A DNA stretch of 44,400 nt from contig SYEM01000329.1 in assembly GCA_005801385.1 (NCBI GenBank), positions 1 through 44,400 of the forward strand. Direction: 5' to 3'. The stretch is from Verrucomicrobiales bacterium. Lineage in GTDB: Bacteria; Verrucomicrobiota; Verrucomicrobiia; Limisphaerales; UBA9464. Position numbers and translations under genes: made by a program. The notes beneath the pieces are model-generated. The model was not told the DNA's origin. It did no database searches and was given only the letters and a program-made list of their open reading frames with translations. Below, in pieces: positions 32,236-40,364 of this stretch. Position 1 is the stretch's first letter. The number at the start of each line of letters is the position of its first letter.

Positions 32236-33333
32236 ATGGAACTCCGAAGAGCCATCCCACCCCCATCAGCTGCTGTCCGCTGCGCCCTCGCCGCGTCGAT
32301 GCTGTTGTCCTCGGCCATCCAGGCGGCCCCCGATCTTCCCGAACTGTCGATCGACGCAACGGGTCCGGCCGGCGTCGCCCTCGGCAGGGATGCCGACTGC
32401 GCCTTGGTGGTCAGAAACCTCGGCAAGGCGACTGCAAGGAGCGTCCTGGTCACCGACCGCATTCCAGCGGGGCTTGGTGGTGCCCGGGAGATTCCCTTCG
32501 CCGTGGGGGACCTTGCACCGGGGGAATCGCGGACACTCAGCGTCAGGCTCAAGGGAGTCGACCGTGGACGCCATTGCCACATCGCCGTTGCGACGGCCTC
32601 CAACGCCTCGCCGGTCCAGGATGAGGCCTGTGTCACCGTCTTCCGTCCGTCCATTCGTCTGACGGTCAACCAAGGAGCACAGGAGCAGGTCGTGGGTCGC
32701 GAGGCCCGGGTGCTCCTCTCGGTTCTGAACGATGGAGACGTGGTGCACGAGGGCACGACGCTCTCCTTCGAGGCTCCGCAGCAGGTGGAGGTGGCCAGCG
32801 CACCGGGTGCAACCGTGGTGGGCCGGACCGTGACATGGACCTTGGCCCCTCTGAAGCCGGGAGCTTCGAGCGAGATACCGCTCGTTCTGACCTCGTCCCG
32901 AATCGGCAGCTGGTGCGGGAAGGTTCGTGCTATGGCGCCCGGCGGACTAGTCGAGGTCCGGGAAATCTGCCCGGTTTGGAAGGGGCTTGGAGGCCTGCTG
33001 GTGGAGTTCGTGGATGTCTCCGATCCCGTGGCGATGGGTGGGGAGGTGGGCTATGTCCTTCGCATCAGCAACCAGGGGAACGCCGAACTCTCCAATCTCA
33101 ATGCCAGCATCGATCTCGATGCCGAGACCGAGCCCGTCTCCACCCCCCAGGGCACGATCGTGGGGAAGAAGGTCAAGTTTCCGCCCGTCCCGAAGCTCGA
33201 GGCCGGGAAGGGGGTCACTTTCAGCCTGATCGGGAGGGCTGTTTCGGAGGGAAAAGCCTATCAGAAGGCCTCGGTCACGGTGGACGGATTCAAGGACCCG
33301 GTCGAAGAGACCGAGGTCACCACGCTCTACTGA
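32236..33333 (+). CDS. Secreted DUF11-repeat protein
   Basis: 365 residues from ATG 32236; the frame extends further upstream without features. Signal peptide at ~12-32 (CALAASMLLSSAIQAAPDL). The mature part holds about three DUF11-type Ig-like repeats: DCALVVRNLGKATARSVLVT (1), VLLSVLNDGDVVHEGTTLSF (2), and GYVLRISNQGNAELSNLNAS (3). Such repeats are found in cell-surface and outer membrane proteins of the PVC group and often carry OmcB-like conservation. Some Cys residues (REICPVWKGLG, DCALVV) may form disulfides, as in chlamydial OmcB. Role inferred: envelope component. Nothing in the neighbourhood refines this. Confidence 0.85.
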   Translation: MELRRAIPPPSAAVRCALAASMLLSSAIQAAPDLPELSIDATGPAGVALGRDADCALVVRNLGKATARSVLVTDRIPAGLGGAREIPFAVGDLAPGESRTLSVRLKGVDRGRHCHIAVATASNASPVQDEACVTVFRPSIRLTVNQGAQEQVVGREARVLLSVLNDGDVVHEGTTLSFEAPQQVEVASAPGATVVGRTVTWTLAPLKPGASSEIPLVLTSSRIGSWCGKVRAMAPGGLVEVREICPVWKGLGGLLVEFVDVSDPVAMGGEVGYVLRISNQGNAELSNLNASIDLDAETEPVSTPQGTIVGKKVKFPPVPKLEAGKGVTFSLIGRAVSEGKAYQKASVTVDGFKDPVEETEVTTLY

Positions 33334-33414
33334 GGCTGCCTCGAAGGGCGCATGCGTTCTGAGGTGGATCCGGGCCTGTCCATCCCACGCATCCGCCTGG
33401 CCGAATCCGTGGGG

Positions 33415-33810
33415 TCAATGCGATGGCTGGCGTGCCGTGGAACGGGTCTGCTCGATGAGCTCCCAGAATTTCGGATTGTCCGCGAGCGATGCATCCTCGT
33501 CGGCGCCAAGATTGGAGCGGAACAGGAAATCCTTGAGGGAATGCTTGCTGAGGATCCGGTGCACCACGATGCCGAGCGGGTGGCGCTCGAAATAGATCCG
33601 GTACTCGCCCAGGCGGTATCGGGTCAGGGTCCGCCCCTCCTTGGTCAGATGACCGTACTGTCCCTCCTCCCGCTGGAGTTCGTGAGGAAGCCCCCTGAAC
33701 TGTCCCAGAATCTGGAGCTGGAGCTCCTTGGGCATCCGGGACAGCTCGGCGGCGCTCGTGGGATTGAAGATGATCTGGAACGGTTGCACCGGCGTCGAGG
33801 CTAGGCTCAA
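33415..33810 (-). CDS. RelE/ParE-superfamily-like protein without a partner gene
   Basis: 131 residues. The middle AAELSRMPKELQLQILGQF followed by LTRYRLGEYRIYFERHP and VVHRILSKHSLKDFLFRS has the RelE/HigB core pattern: helix, Arg-rich strand YRLGEYRIYFE, and final strand with His. RelE-type toxins cut mRNA on the ribosome. No antitoxin-sized gene is adjacent on the same strand: the DUF11 gene converges and the upstream SppA gene is divergent, so it may be an orphan nuclease or a domesticated housekeeping protein. The extra C-terminal 30 residues (ADEDASLADNPKFWELIEQT) are helical. Confidence in family is moderate. Confidence 0.65.
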   Translation of the reverse strand: MSLASTPVQPFQIIFNPTSAAELSRMPKELQLQILGQFRGLPHELQREEGQYGHLTKEGRTLTRYRLGEYRIYFERHPLGIVVHRILSKHSLKDFLFRSNLGADEDASLADNPKFWELIEQTRSTARQPSH

Positions 33811-33923
33811 CGGCGGGCGTGGTTCAAGGAATCGGGTTCCGGTCGAGGGATTGGACCTGTCGTGGCGGACCTGATGCCGACCTGATGCCTTGCCTCGGGA
33901 GGCGGCAGGAATAGCCTGCAGGT

Positions 33924-35063
33924 ATGTCCGACGGACTTCCTCCCCAACTTTCCATGGCGCCTATGGTGGATCCCTCCGCCCCATCCCCCAAACCGCCTCG
34001 GCGACACTCCCGCTGGCCCTGGATCCTCGGCATCGGTGGCCTCGTGACCTGTGCCGCCGTCCTCGCCTTGGTGCTGAGCGTCCTCGAGTCGGGCTGGGAG
34101 ACGAATCTGCTGTCGTCGGGAACCCGTTCGGGTCCGGCTCGTCTGCGCGAGAAGGTCCTGGAGGACAACGACGCCGACCACAAGGTGCTGGTGGTGGACA
34201 TCGATGGCATCATCAGTGGGCGCACCCCGGGTGTCCCAGGAGATCTGGTGGAGAACATCCGGGACCAGTTCAAGCGCGCCGCTGAGGACGAGGAGATCCG
34301 TGCCGTCGTCCTGCGTGTCGACTCACCCGGAGGTGAGGTCCTCGCCAGCGATGAGATCCACGACGCCATCCGCTCATTTCAGGACGAGCACGACATCCCG
34401 GTCGTGGCCGCGATGGGATCTCTTGCGGCATCCGGGGGGTACTACGTCAGCGCGCCCTGCCGTTGGATCGTCGCGCATCCCCTGACGCTGACCGGGAGCA
34501 TCGGGGTCATCTTCCACGGCTACAACTACCGTGGGCTGATGGATAAGGTCGGCGTGCTCCCGGACGTGGTGAAGAGCGGTAAGCTCAAGGACATGTTCAG
34601 CGGTGAGCAGCGTCCCGAGGAAGTCCTTCCCGAGGAGAAGCGGATCCTGAACGACCTCGTCCAGGAAAGCTTCACCCGGTTCAAGACGGTGGTGCGGGAG
34701 GGGCGGAACGCGGCGGCTGAGAAGAACCGGAAGGCTGGCATCGATTCCGGGCGGGTGTTGTCTCCGGAATGGGAGGGCCTTGCGGATGGACGCATCCTCT
34801 CCGGTAGCCAGGCCCATGAGGCAGGTTTGGTCGACGAGCTGGGGGATTTCCAGAAGGCAGTCTCCCGGGCTAAGGCCTTGGCAGGGATCCAGGACGCCGA
34901 TCTCATCTCCTTCGACTCGCCCCATTCCTTCGAGGATTTTCTCGGGCTGTTGGGTCGCTCCGGGGCTTCAGGACGTGTCCGACTCGAGGTCCCTGGGATT
35001 CTTCCCCAGGGCACCCTGAGACCTGGACTCCTTTATTTCCTGTCCCCACTGCACGCCCACTGA
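33924..35063 (+). CDS. sppA: Signal peptide peptidase SppA (S49 family)
   Basis: 379 residues, single-domain form as in Gram-positive and PVC SppA, shorter than the E. coli 67 kDa tandem type. A cytoplasmic N-terminus (1-30) is followed by a transmembrane helix ~31-53 (WILGIGGLVTCAAVLALVLS). The protease core contains VLRVDSPGGEVLASDEI, the serine nucleophile Ser170 in GSLAASGGYYVSAPC, PLTLTGSIGVIFHGY, and the catalytic Lys region VVKSGKLKDMFSG (~217-226). It degrades leftover signal peptides and membrane protein fragments. The final 30 residues are hydrophobic (GTLRPGLLYFLSPLHAH). Divergent from the RelE-like gene. Followed by 450 bases without a clear gene. Confidence 0.93.
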   Translation: MSDGLPPQLSMAPMVDPSAPSPKPPRRHSRWPWILGIGGLVTCAAVLALVLSVLESGWETNLLSSGTRSGPARLREKVLEDNDADHKVLVVDIDGIISGRTPGVPGDLVENIRDQFKRAAEDEEIRAVVLRVDSPGGEVLASDEIHDAIRSFQDEHDIPVVAAMGSLAASGGYYVSAPCRWIVAHPLTLTGSIGVIFHGYNYRGLMDKVGVLPDVVKSGKLKDMFSGEQRPEEVLPEEKRILNDLVQESFTRFKTVVREGRNAAAEKNRKAGIDSGRVLSPEWEGLADGRILSGSQAHEAGLVDELGDFQKAVSRAKALAGIQDADLISFDSPHSFEDFLGLLGRSGASGRVRLEVPGILPQGTLRPGLLYFLSPLHAH

Positions 35064-35520
35064 TGATCGGGAGATTCCGCGCCTCGGGATGCCTTGGCCC
35101 GTCGGTGTGCTCCTTGTTTCGTGATCCAAAGGAATCGGTTGGCCCGTGACCTGCGTCCGGGAGGAGATTCTTGAGATTGAGGCGGGCTCCGGTGGCGCTG
35201 GAACCTGGCACGGCCCCTTTAGGGTTATCCCCTAGGAAGGCTGGCCGTACTCCTTGGGTTTTTCGGGTGTGAGTGCCGATTGTTGGATCCGGATGGCGTG
35301 CGCAATGGTCAGCCCGTCGGGTCGAACCGTTGTGAAAGCGAAGCCACCCCACCACGACTTAGCCAGCAGCGGTTCGCCCCGTCGTTTCTTTCAAGTGTCG
35401 GAAGGCGGGCAGGGTTGGGGAGATCCCAACGCCCTGTCGGCTCTCCGGTCGCCGGAGGACAGGCGGAGGTTCCAGCCCCGTCGGTCCCGCGGTGGAAACC
35501 GATGATCGAGAGGACTGACC
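35064..35520. other. Intergenic region without a recognised gene
   Basis: About 450 bases between sppA and the small membrane protein gene. Frames here are short and unlike any family. There is a stretch AGGGTTATCCCCTAGG (35220-35235) and a G/C-rich end, but no tRNA, tmRNA, RNase P, SRP RNA or known riboswitch motif could be made out by eye. It may hold a small RNA or only the promoter of the following gene. Confidence 0.4.
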
Positions 35521-35946
35521 ATGAATGCGAAACCGGGTTCGGAGGCACTGACGGGTGATCTGCGGCGGGCAGGAAGGAAGCTCGAGGAACACATCTCCCA
35601 CGCGACCGAGATCCTGGCCGCATCGGTCATTCAGGCGTCGGGCATCTTCAAGGCCAGTCCGAGAACCCTCGCGAGCCCGAGGTATTCGAGCTCCGCGTCG
35701 GGGGTGGGTAGAGTCGGACAGGAGCGTGACGGTTCACCCCGGGATTGGGTTCGGAGGATGGTTCCGACCCTGATGATTGCCTTCTGGTTCGTGGCCGTCG
35801 CCGGAATCATCGCAGCCACGGCTCCCGCGACCGGTCCGTCGACGGCCGACAGATCCGGCCCCCGGCTTCCCAACGTCTCAGTCCATCCTCCCGGGGTCCA
35901 TTCCGCCGAGGAACTGGCGTCCGTGGACCGGCCGGGATCCCTCTAA
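35521..35946 (+). CDS. Small predicted membrane protein of unknown function
   Basis: 141 residues from ATG 35521, which has a good ribosome-binding site (GAGAGGA, 6 bases before). One transmembrane helix at ~81-103 (VPTLMIAFWFVAVAGIIAA) separates a mostly polar N-terminal part with an amphipathic helix (LRRAGRKLEEHISHATEIL) from a short Pro/Ser-rich C-terminal tail. No family recognised. It ends against a hairpin shared with the convergent heme protein gene. A real gene is supported by the RBS and the helix but not proven. Confidence 0.55.
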   Translation: MNAKPGSEALTGDLRRAGRKLEEHISHATEILAASVIQASGIFKASPRTLASPRYSSSASGVGRVGQERDGSPRDWVRRMVPTLMIAFWFVAVAGIIAATAPATGPSTADRSGPRLPNVSVHPPGVHSAEELASVDRPGSL

Positions 35947-35958
35947 GAGATCCCGGCC
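35930..35958. terminator. Bidirectional hairpin between convergent genes
   Basis: GGCCGGGATC (35930-35939) is followed by GATCCCGGCC (35949-35958), a perfect 10-base stem with a 9-base loop that includes the stop of the small membrane protein gene. It lies 18 bases beyond the stop of the convergent heme protein gene. There is no T-tract, so termination may be Rho-dependent or simply stem-mediated. Confidence 0.5.
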
Positions 35959-35976
35959 CATCCGCCGGATCCTGTG

Positions 35977-38900
35977 CTATTGGGCGAACGACGGGTGCTG
36001 ACGCCGCCCTGAAGACTCGATGAACGCCAGGAGATCGAGGATCTCCTCCTGCGTGAGGCCATCCACCAGGCCGGTTGGCATGGGGGAAATCTTCGAGGCC
36101 GCCTTAGACGAGACCTTGTTCTTCTCGACTCGGACCCTCGAATCTGGCTGGAGGGGATTCGGCAGGAGAACCAGCATGTCCGGGGTCTCTTCTACCAGTC
36201 GGCCGGTGATGGATTCACCGTCCTTGAGGGTCACGGTCGTGTTCTCGAACTGCTGGGACAACACCTTGCTGGGTTCGAGGATGCTTTCGAGGAGGTCACG
36301 TCTCCCAAACCGGGAACTGACCGCGGTGAGGTCCGGACCGACGCCCCCACCCTCACGACCGAAACGGTGGCAGGCCAGACACTGGGCATCGACGAATGCC
36401 TGGCGTCCGCGTTCGTAATTGCGACCCCTTGAGGCGGAGTCGATGGATCCCGACAGGTCACCGATAGTCCACTCCTTCACGCTGGGCCGTTGCCGCGCCG
36501 GCGGAAACTCGCTTTTGCCCTTCCGTCCGGAAGGGTTCGCCGCGATTTCGTTCAGGACCGGGGTCACCTCCTCCTTCTCGGCCGGGGTCAGGTTGGCCGT
36601 CGCGTCCTTGAGGAAGTTCTTCAGGAAGTTGTTGAAGCTCGCGCCATCCCCGTAGGGCCGGCCGGCCTCGTCGAACCACCGCATCACGATGGGGTCATGG
36701 TTGTATCCCTCTCGGACCTTCAGCCAGTACTCGAGGTACTCCTTGCGCTGGGCCGGCGTCCAGTCCTTGGCGGTTCTGAGGTGGAACACGTAGTTCATCA
36801 AATCCTCCTGCGTGGAGGCCCGGGCCAAGAGCCCCAGGGTCTTCTCCACGACATCCGGGGCCCGGAGTGCGACGAGCACCTGCACCAGTTCGCGGTTCAC
36901 CCGGGGATTGGCCTGAGGGTAGATCGAGGACACCTGCTGGGCGGCAGCCTGGACGATGTCGTCGGACGGGAGACCGTGCCGCGCGATGCTCACACCGAGG
37001 ATCCGGAGCGCATCCACCTTCTGGCGATCCGTGAACCCTGCGGCAGGAAGTTGTCCCAAGGCCATCCAGACCTGGTTTTGAACTTCATCGCCACCCACGC
37101 GGGCCAACGCGAGGAGTGCGCCAAGCGACGCCTCGGTCGAAGTCTCCGCAAGCGCCCGGTCTTTCCAATCCGCGACCGGCTGCGACTCGAGGGCGATCCG
37201 GGCCGCATAACGGATGGCACGGTCAGGGCTGTTGAGATGGGGCCAGAGAGAGGAGAGGGCCTTGCCGTCCTGGCTGGCCTTCCCGTGGAGTGCCTCCAGC
37301 TTCCGACGCAGTTCGCGGGCAGCCATTCCCTCCTTGTTGGGCTTGTTGCTCTTCGCAATTGATTGCCTGCCTTTGTAGCTCACCCGATACAGACCCGAAA
37401 CCGTGCCGCGGCCGCCGATGGTGAAGTACATGTTTCCGTCGGCGCCGATGACGACGTCGGTCAGGTTGAGCGGCGGCTTCGGGGCCCCGGCAGTGACGAG
37501 ACCAGCAGGCGCGATGAAGTTCTCCATGGTCGCCTTGTAGCTGGCACCGTCGGGCTTGAGATGCACGGCCATCAGTCGGCCATAGGTCCAGTCGAGGATG
37601 TAGAGGCACCTCTGGTACTCGGCCGGGAAACGGGCACCACGACCGCTCACCATGCCCGTGGGGCATCCGATGCCGATGTCGACCACCGCGCCGACGCTGT
37701 CCGGATAGTCGTCAGGCCATTTGCCGGTGCCATAGCGCCAGCCGAACTCGGCTCCGGAGACCGCATGGTTGACCCGTGTGGGGCGGTACCACGGCACTCC
37801 CCAGTCATATTCCATGTCGGCGTCCCAGACGAACAACTCGCCATCCACGTTGAAGGCGAAGTCGAACTGGTTGCGGAAGCCGCCGCAGAACAGCTCGAAG
37901 TCCGATCCATCGGGCTTCACCTTCAGGATGTATCCGCCGGGCGCCATGATGCCGGTGGCGTGGCCATTGCCATCCGGCTGGCGGGGCAGGACGTGGTCCT
38001 CCTGATAGTTCTTGTGAGCCGAGTTGGGCGACAGTCCGTCGGGTGGCTTCGTGTGGTTGCCGGCCATCACCCAGATGTTGCCGTCGGGACCCAGCTCCAC
38101 GGCGTGGGGTCCATGTTCGCCGCCACCGGGCAGCGCCTTGACCAGTTGGATCTTCGACCAGGTGTCGCTGCCGTCGTCGGTGATCCGGTAGAGCCCGGAC
38201 TCGAACGTCGTGCTGTAGCGGTTGACCACGACCCAGAAGGCTCCGTGGGCGAAGCACATGCCCTGGACATCATAGAGGGGCTTGGCGATGAACTCCTTTT
38301 TTGTGACTTCGCCCTTCTTCCCGAGCGTGACCCGTAGCAAGCCGGCATCCGGATTCGTCTTCGCGTACTGGGGGCTCAGGATCAGCCGACCCTTGGGGTC
38401 CACGCACAGGTTGACCCAGGATCCCTCTGTCGGTTCCCCGGTCAGCACCAGCTGCACCGCAAAATCCGGCAGATGGTAGAGTTCTTCGGCCGGCGGGGCG
38501 GATTTCGTGGGTGCCGAATTCACCGCGCCCTGCTTGGCCGAACCGGCGACCTGGCTGGCGAAGACATTGCCCCAGGGCTGCATGCCCATCTTTCCGAGCG
38601 CCTGAACCGTTCCCCAGGCCCTGTCATCAAAGCCAGGCTGGTTCCAGTCCTTCGCCTCGCGGTCCGATCCCTTCCACGAGGCATCGGTAACGATGGACTC
38701 CTTGCCCATGGAGGTCGTGATGGCGAGTTGGGCGACGGCTCCCGCCGGGGATTCGTCCCCGTTCCATGCCGAGATCGCGATGACATTCGTTCCGGTCTTC
38801 AGCTGCGGGCGGACATCGACACCGAAACCGTTCTGCCACGAGTCAGCCCAGAGGACTCGTTTTCCATTCACGAAAACTTCAAGTCCGTCGTCGGCGGTTC

Positions 38901-39066
38901 CCACGAGCTTCGACTCGGATACGGAACCTTCGATGATGAATGTTTTCCGAAAGAAGCGTTTGTCGGCCCCATCCGTCTTCTTGAACCAGATCCAGTGGGG
39001 CGTCTGGGGGAATCCTAGGGGAACGAGTACGGTCAGCAGGAGGAGGAAGCGAAGTGTGGCACTCAT
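35977..39066 (-). CDS. PVC-type heme-binding (CxxCH) secreted protein with beta-propeller-like and HEAT-like regions
   Basis: 1029 residues. Signal peptide 1-20 (FLLLLTVLVPLGFPQ). Residues ~25-165 are a galactose-binding-like sensor part (FFRKTFIIEGSVSESKLVGT, LEVFVNGKRVLW). Residues ~195-580 form a six-bladed-propeller-like region typical of PVC membrane-bound dehydrogenases (WVNLCVDPKGRLILSPQY, GYILKVKPDGSDFELFCGGF). Residues ~585-760 have HEAT-like helices (AIRYAARIALESQPVADW). The C-terminal cytochrome-c part holds CLACH near residue 895 with the heme-binding His and RFGREGGGVGPDLTAVSSRF after it, plus a Met near the end as possible axial ligand. Expected in the periplasm, where it may accept electrons from a sugar or alcohol dehydrogenase. 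No partner dehydrogenase gene is adjacent. Confidence 0.9.
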   Translation of the reverse strand: MSATLRFLLLLTVLVPLGFPQTPHWIWFKKTDGADKRFFRKTFIIEGSVSESKLVGTADDGLEVFVNGKRVLWADSWQNGFGVDVRPQLKTGTNVIAISAWNGDESPAGAVAQLAITTSMGKESIVTDASWKGSDREAKDWNQPGFDDRAWGTVQALGKMGMQPWGNVFASQVAGSAKQGAVNSAPTKSAPPAEELYHLPDFAVQLVLTGEPTEGSWVNLCVDPKGRLILSPQYAKTNPDAGLLRVTLGKKGEVTKKEFIAKPLYDVQGMCFAHGAFWVVVNRYSTTFESGLYRITDDGSDTWSKIQLVKALPGGGEHGPHAVELGPDGNIWVMAGNHTKPPDGLSPNSAHKNYQEDHVLPRQPDGNGHATGIMAPGGYILKVKPDGSDFELFCGGFRNQFDFAFNVDGELFVWDADMEYDWGVPWYRPTRVNHAVSGAEFGWRYGTGKWPDDYPDSVGAVVDIGIGCPTGMVSGRGARFPAEYQRCLYILDWTYGRLMAVHLKPDGASYKATMENFIAPAGLVTAGAPKPPLNLTDVVIGADGNMYFTIGGRGTVSGLYRVSYKGRQSIAKSNKPNKEGMAARELRRKLEALHGKASQDGKALSSLWPHLNSPDRAIRYAARIALESQPVADWKDRALAETSTEASLGALLALARVGGDEVQNQVWMALGQLPAAGFTDRQKVDALRILGVSIARHGLPSDDIVQAAAQQVSSIYPQANPRVNRELVQVLVALRAPDVVEKTLGLLARASTQEDLMNYVFHLRTAKDWTPAQRKEYLEYWLKVREGYNHDPIVMRWFDEAGRPYGDGASFNNFLKNFLKDATANLTPAEKEEVTPVLNEIAANPSGRKGKSEFPPARQRPSVKEWTIGDLSGSIDSASRGRNYERGRQAFVDAQCLACHRFGREGGGVGPDLTAVSSRFGRRDLLESILEPSKVLSQQFENTTVTLKDGESITGRLVEETPDMLVLLPNPLQPDSRVRVEKNKVSSKAASKISPMPTGLVDGLTQEEILDLLAFIESSGRRQHPSFAQ

Positions 39067-39176
39067 GGGAAAGCGTTGAGAATCAGCCGAACCGACCTCG
39101 GTTTGCAGGCCAATATTCAGAAATCATCCTATCGCTCGGGTGGCGTTCGGACGTGACCTCCCGGATTCTGGGAGGA

Positions 39177-40142
39177 TCAGTTGCTGCCCTGCCGGAGCCC
39201 GTCGAGGACCGCGCTGAATTCGTTCAGCGATCGGCAGACCCTGGCGCCAATCTGCCGGAGGGTCCGCTCGTAGGAACCCACCGCGGCGCCGCCGACGATG
39301 AGGGTCGTCGAGTCCGGCAGGAGGCGCTGGATGCGACGCAGCTCCTCTGGCAACTGGGGATCGTCGGCCGGATGGACGAGACTCAGGGCCACCGCCCGCG
39401 CATGACTCTGGAGGGCCGCGCTGGCGATCTCTTCGGCAGGAAGCGATGGCCCAAGGTAGGTGATCCGCCACCCCTTGTTCGCGGCTGCCGCGGCGACCAA
39501 GGCCGCACCGATCTCGTGGACCTGGCCACTCGGGGTCGTCGCCACGAGCATGGGAGCGGAGGCGTGGACCGCGAAGGGACGTGCCGCGTTCGCGAGGAAC
39601 GTCCGGATCACCGCCGAGGCCAGATGCTCGTGCCCCACCTTCAGCGTGCCCGCCTGCCATCCATCACCCACCCGTTGAACGAGGGGTCCGATCACATGGC
39701 TCAGAACCGCCACCTGGCCGAGTGAGAGGACCGCCTCCTCCAGCACGGACTCGAGCGCGGAAGCGTTCATGGACGTGATCGCTTGGAGTGCGGACTCCAC
39801 CAATTCAGGTCCGGTCCTCGTTGACCGTGGGCCGCCCGAGCTGGATTGGGAGGGCTGGGTGCCCATCATCGACCGATCTCCGGCAGGAAGTTGGGGTGCC
39901 AAGCCTCGAAGCTCTTCGATCGGGAGGCGGGCCACGGTCCGGATCGGATGCCCAGACTCCGTGGCCCTCTTCAGCAGAGTCAGGCGCTCAATGTCCTTCT
40001 CGCAGTAGAGTCGCTGGTTCCCGTCCGTTCGCTGCGGCTGGATCGTCTCGTACCGTCGCTCCCAAGCCCGGATTAGGTGCGGACTCAAGCCGGTCCTCTC
40101 CGAGACCGTCTTGATGGAGTGTCGCAGCAGGCGTTCAGACAT
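39177..40142 (-). CDS. MerR-type regulator with B12-binding domain, CarH/LitR-like
   Basis: 321 residues. Residues 8-75 form the MerR winged helix (IKTVSERTGLSPHLIRAWER, DGNQRLYCEKDIERLTLL). A Ser/Pro-rich linker (~90-112) follows. Residues ~113-190 are the four-helix bundle with the Wx9EH light-sensing motif: Trp162, Glu172, His173 (GWQAGTLKVGHEH). Residues ~198-321 are the Rossmann-like B12 domain with the lower-axial His209 (QVHEIG), RITYLGPSLPAEEI and LIVGGAAV. In CarH of Thermus, adenosylcobalamin holds the tetramer on DNA and light releases it. Here the residue after the Trp is Gln, where Thermus CarH has His132, the light-state ligand. So B12 binding is likely; light response may differ. 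Divergent from a sigma-70 gene. Confidence 0.88.
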   Translation of the reverse strand: MSERLLRHSIKTVSERTGLSPHLIRAWERRYETIQPQRTDGNQRLYCEKDIERLTLLKRATESGHPIRTVARLPIEELRGLAPQLPAGDRSMMGTQPSQSSSGGPRSTRTGPELVESALQAITSMNASALESVLEEAVLSLGQVAVLSHVIGPLVQRVGDGWQAGTLKVGHEHLASAVIRTFLANAARPFAVHASAPMLVATTPSGQVHEIGAALVAAAAANKGWRITYLGPSLPAEEIASAALQSHARAVALSLVHPADDPQLPEELRRIQRLLPDSTTLIVGGAAVGSYERTLRQIGARVCRSLNEFSAVLDGLRQGSN

Positions 40143-40364
40143 GGAGAGAACCTAGACAAGACATGGACAAATACAACTGCAATCCCACAGAACAACCCTC
40201 CGGATTGGGCGCAAAATCAATACGGGAGCATTGATTGAAGGGATGTGGCAGAGGGGATGGACAATACATAAACAAAACATTGACAGCCTGGTTGATCTTG
40301 GACAAAAGTTGGGCGGTAGGTGCGCCGTCTCACCCCACACAATTGACCTCCAGTTCAGCCCGTC
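40143..40364. promoter_or_regulatory. Shared regulatory region between CarH-like gene and sigma-70 gene, with repeated GGACAA motifs
   Basis: 222 bases, AT-richer than the flanks. The motif ATGGACAA(A)TACA occurs at 40163-40175 (ATGGACAAATACA) and 40257-40268 (ATGGACAATACA), and a shorter TTGGACAAAAG lies at 40298-40308. A candidate -35 box TTGACA sits at 40280-40285, between the second and third copies, facing the sigma gene. A -10 box could not be fixed. The repeats are plausible operators for the CarH-like protein, acting on both genes, but no CarH consensus was used to find them. Confidence 0.5.

Noticed and set aside
35280-35400. A GGTTCGACCC-like word on the minus strand that resembles tmRNA or tRNA T-arms
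   Set aside because: No acceptor stem, tag reading frame or second arm could be built around it.
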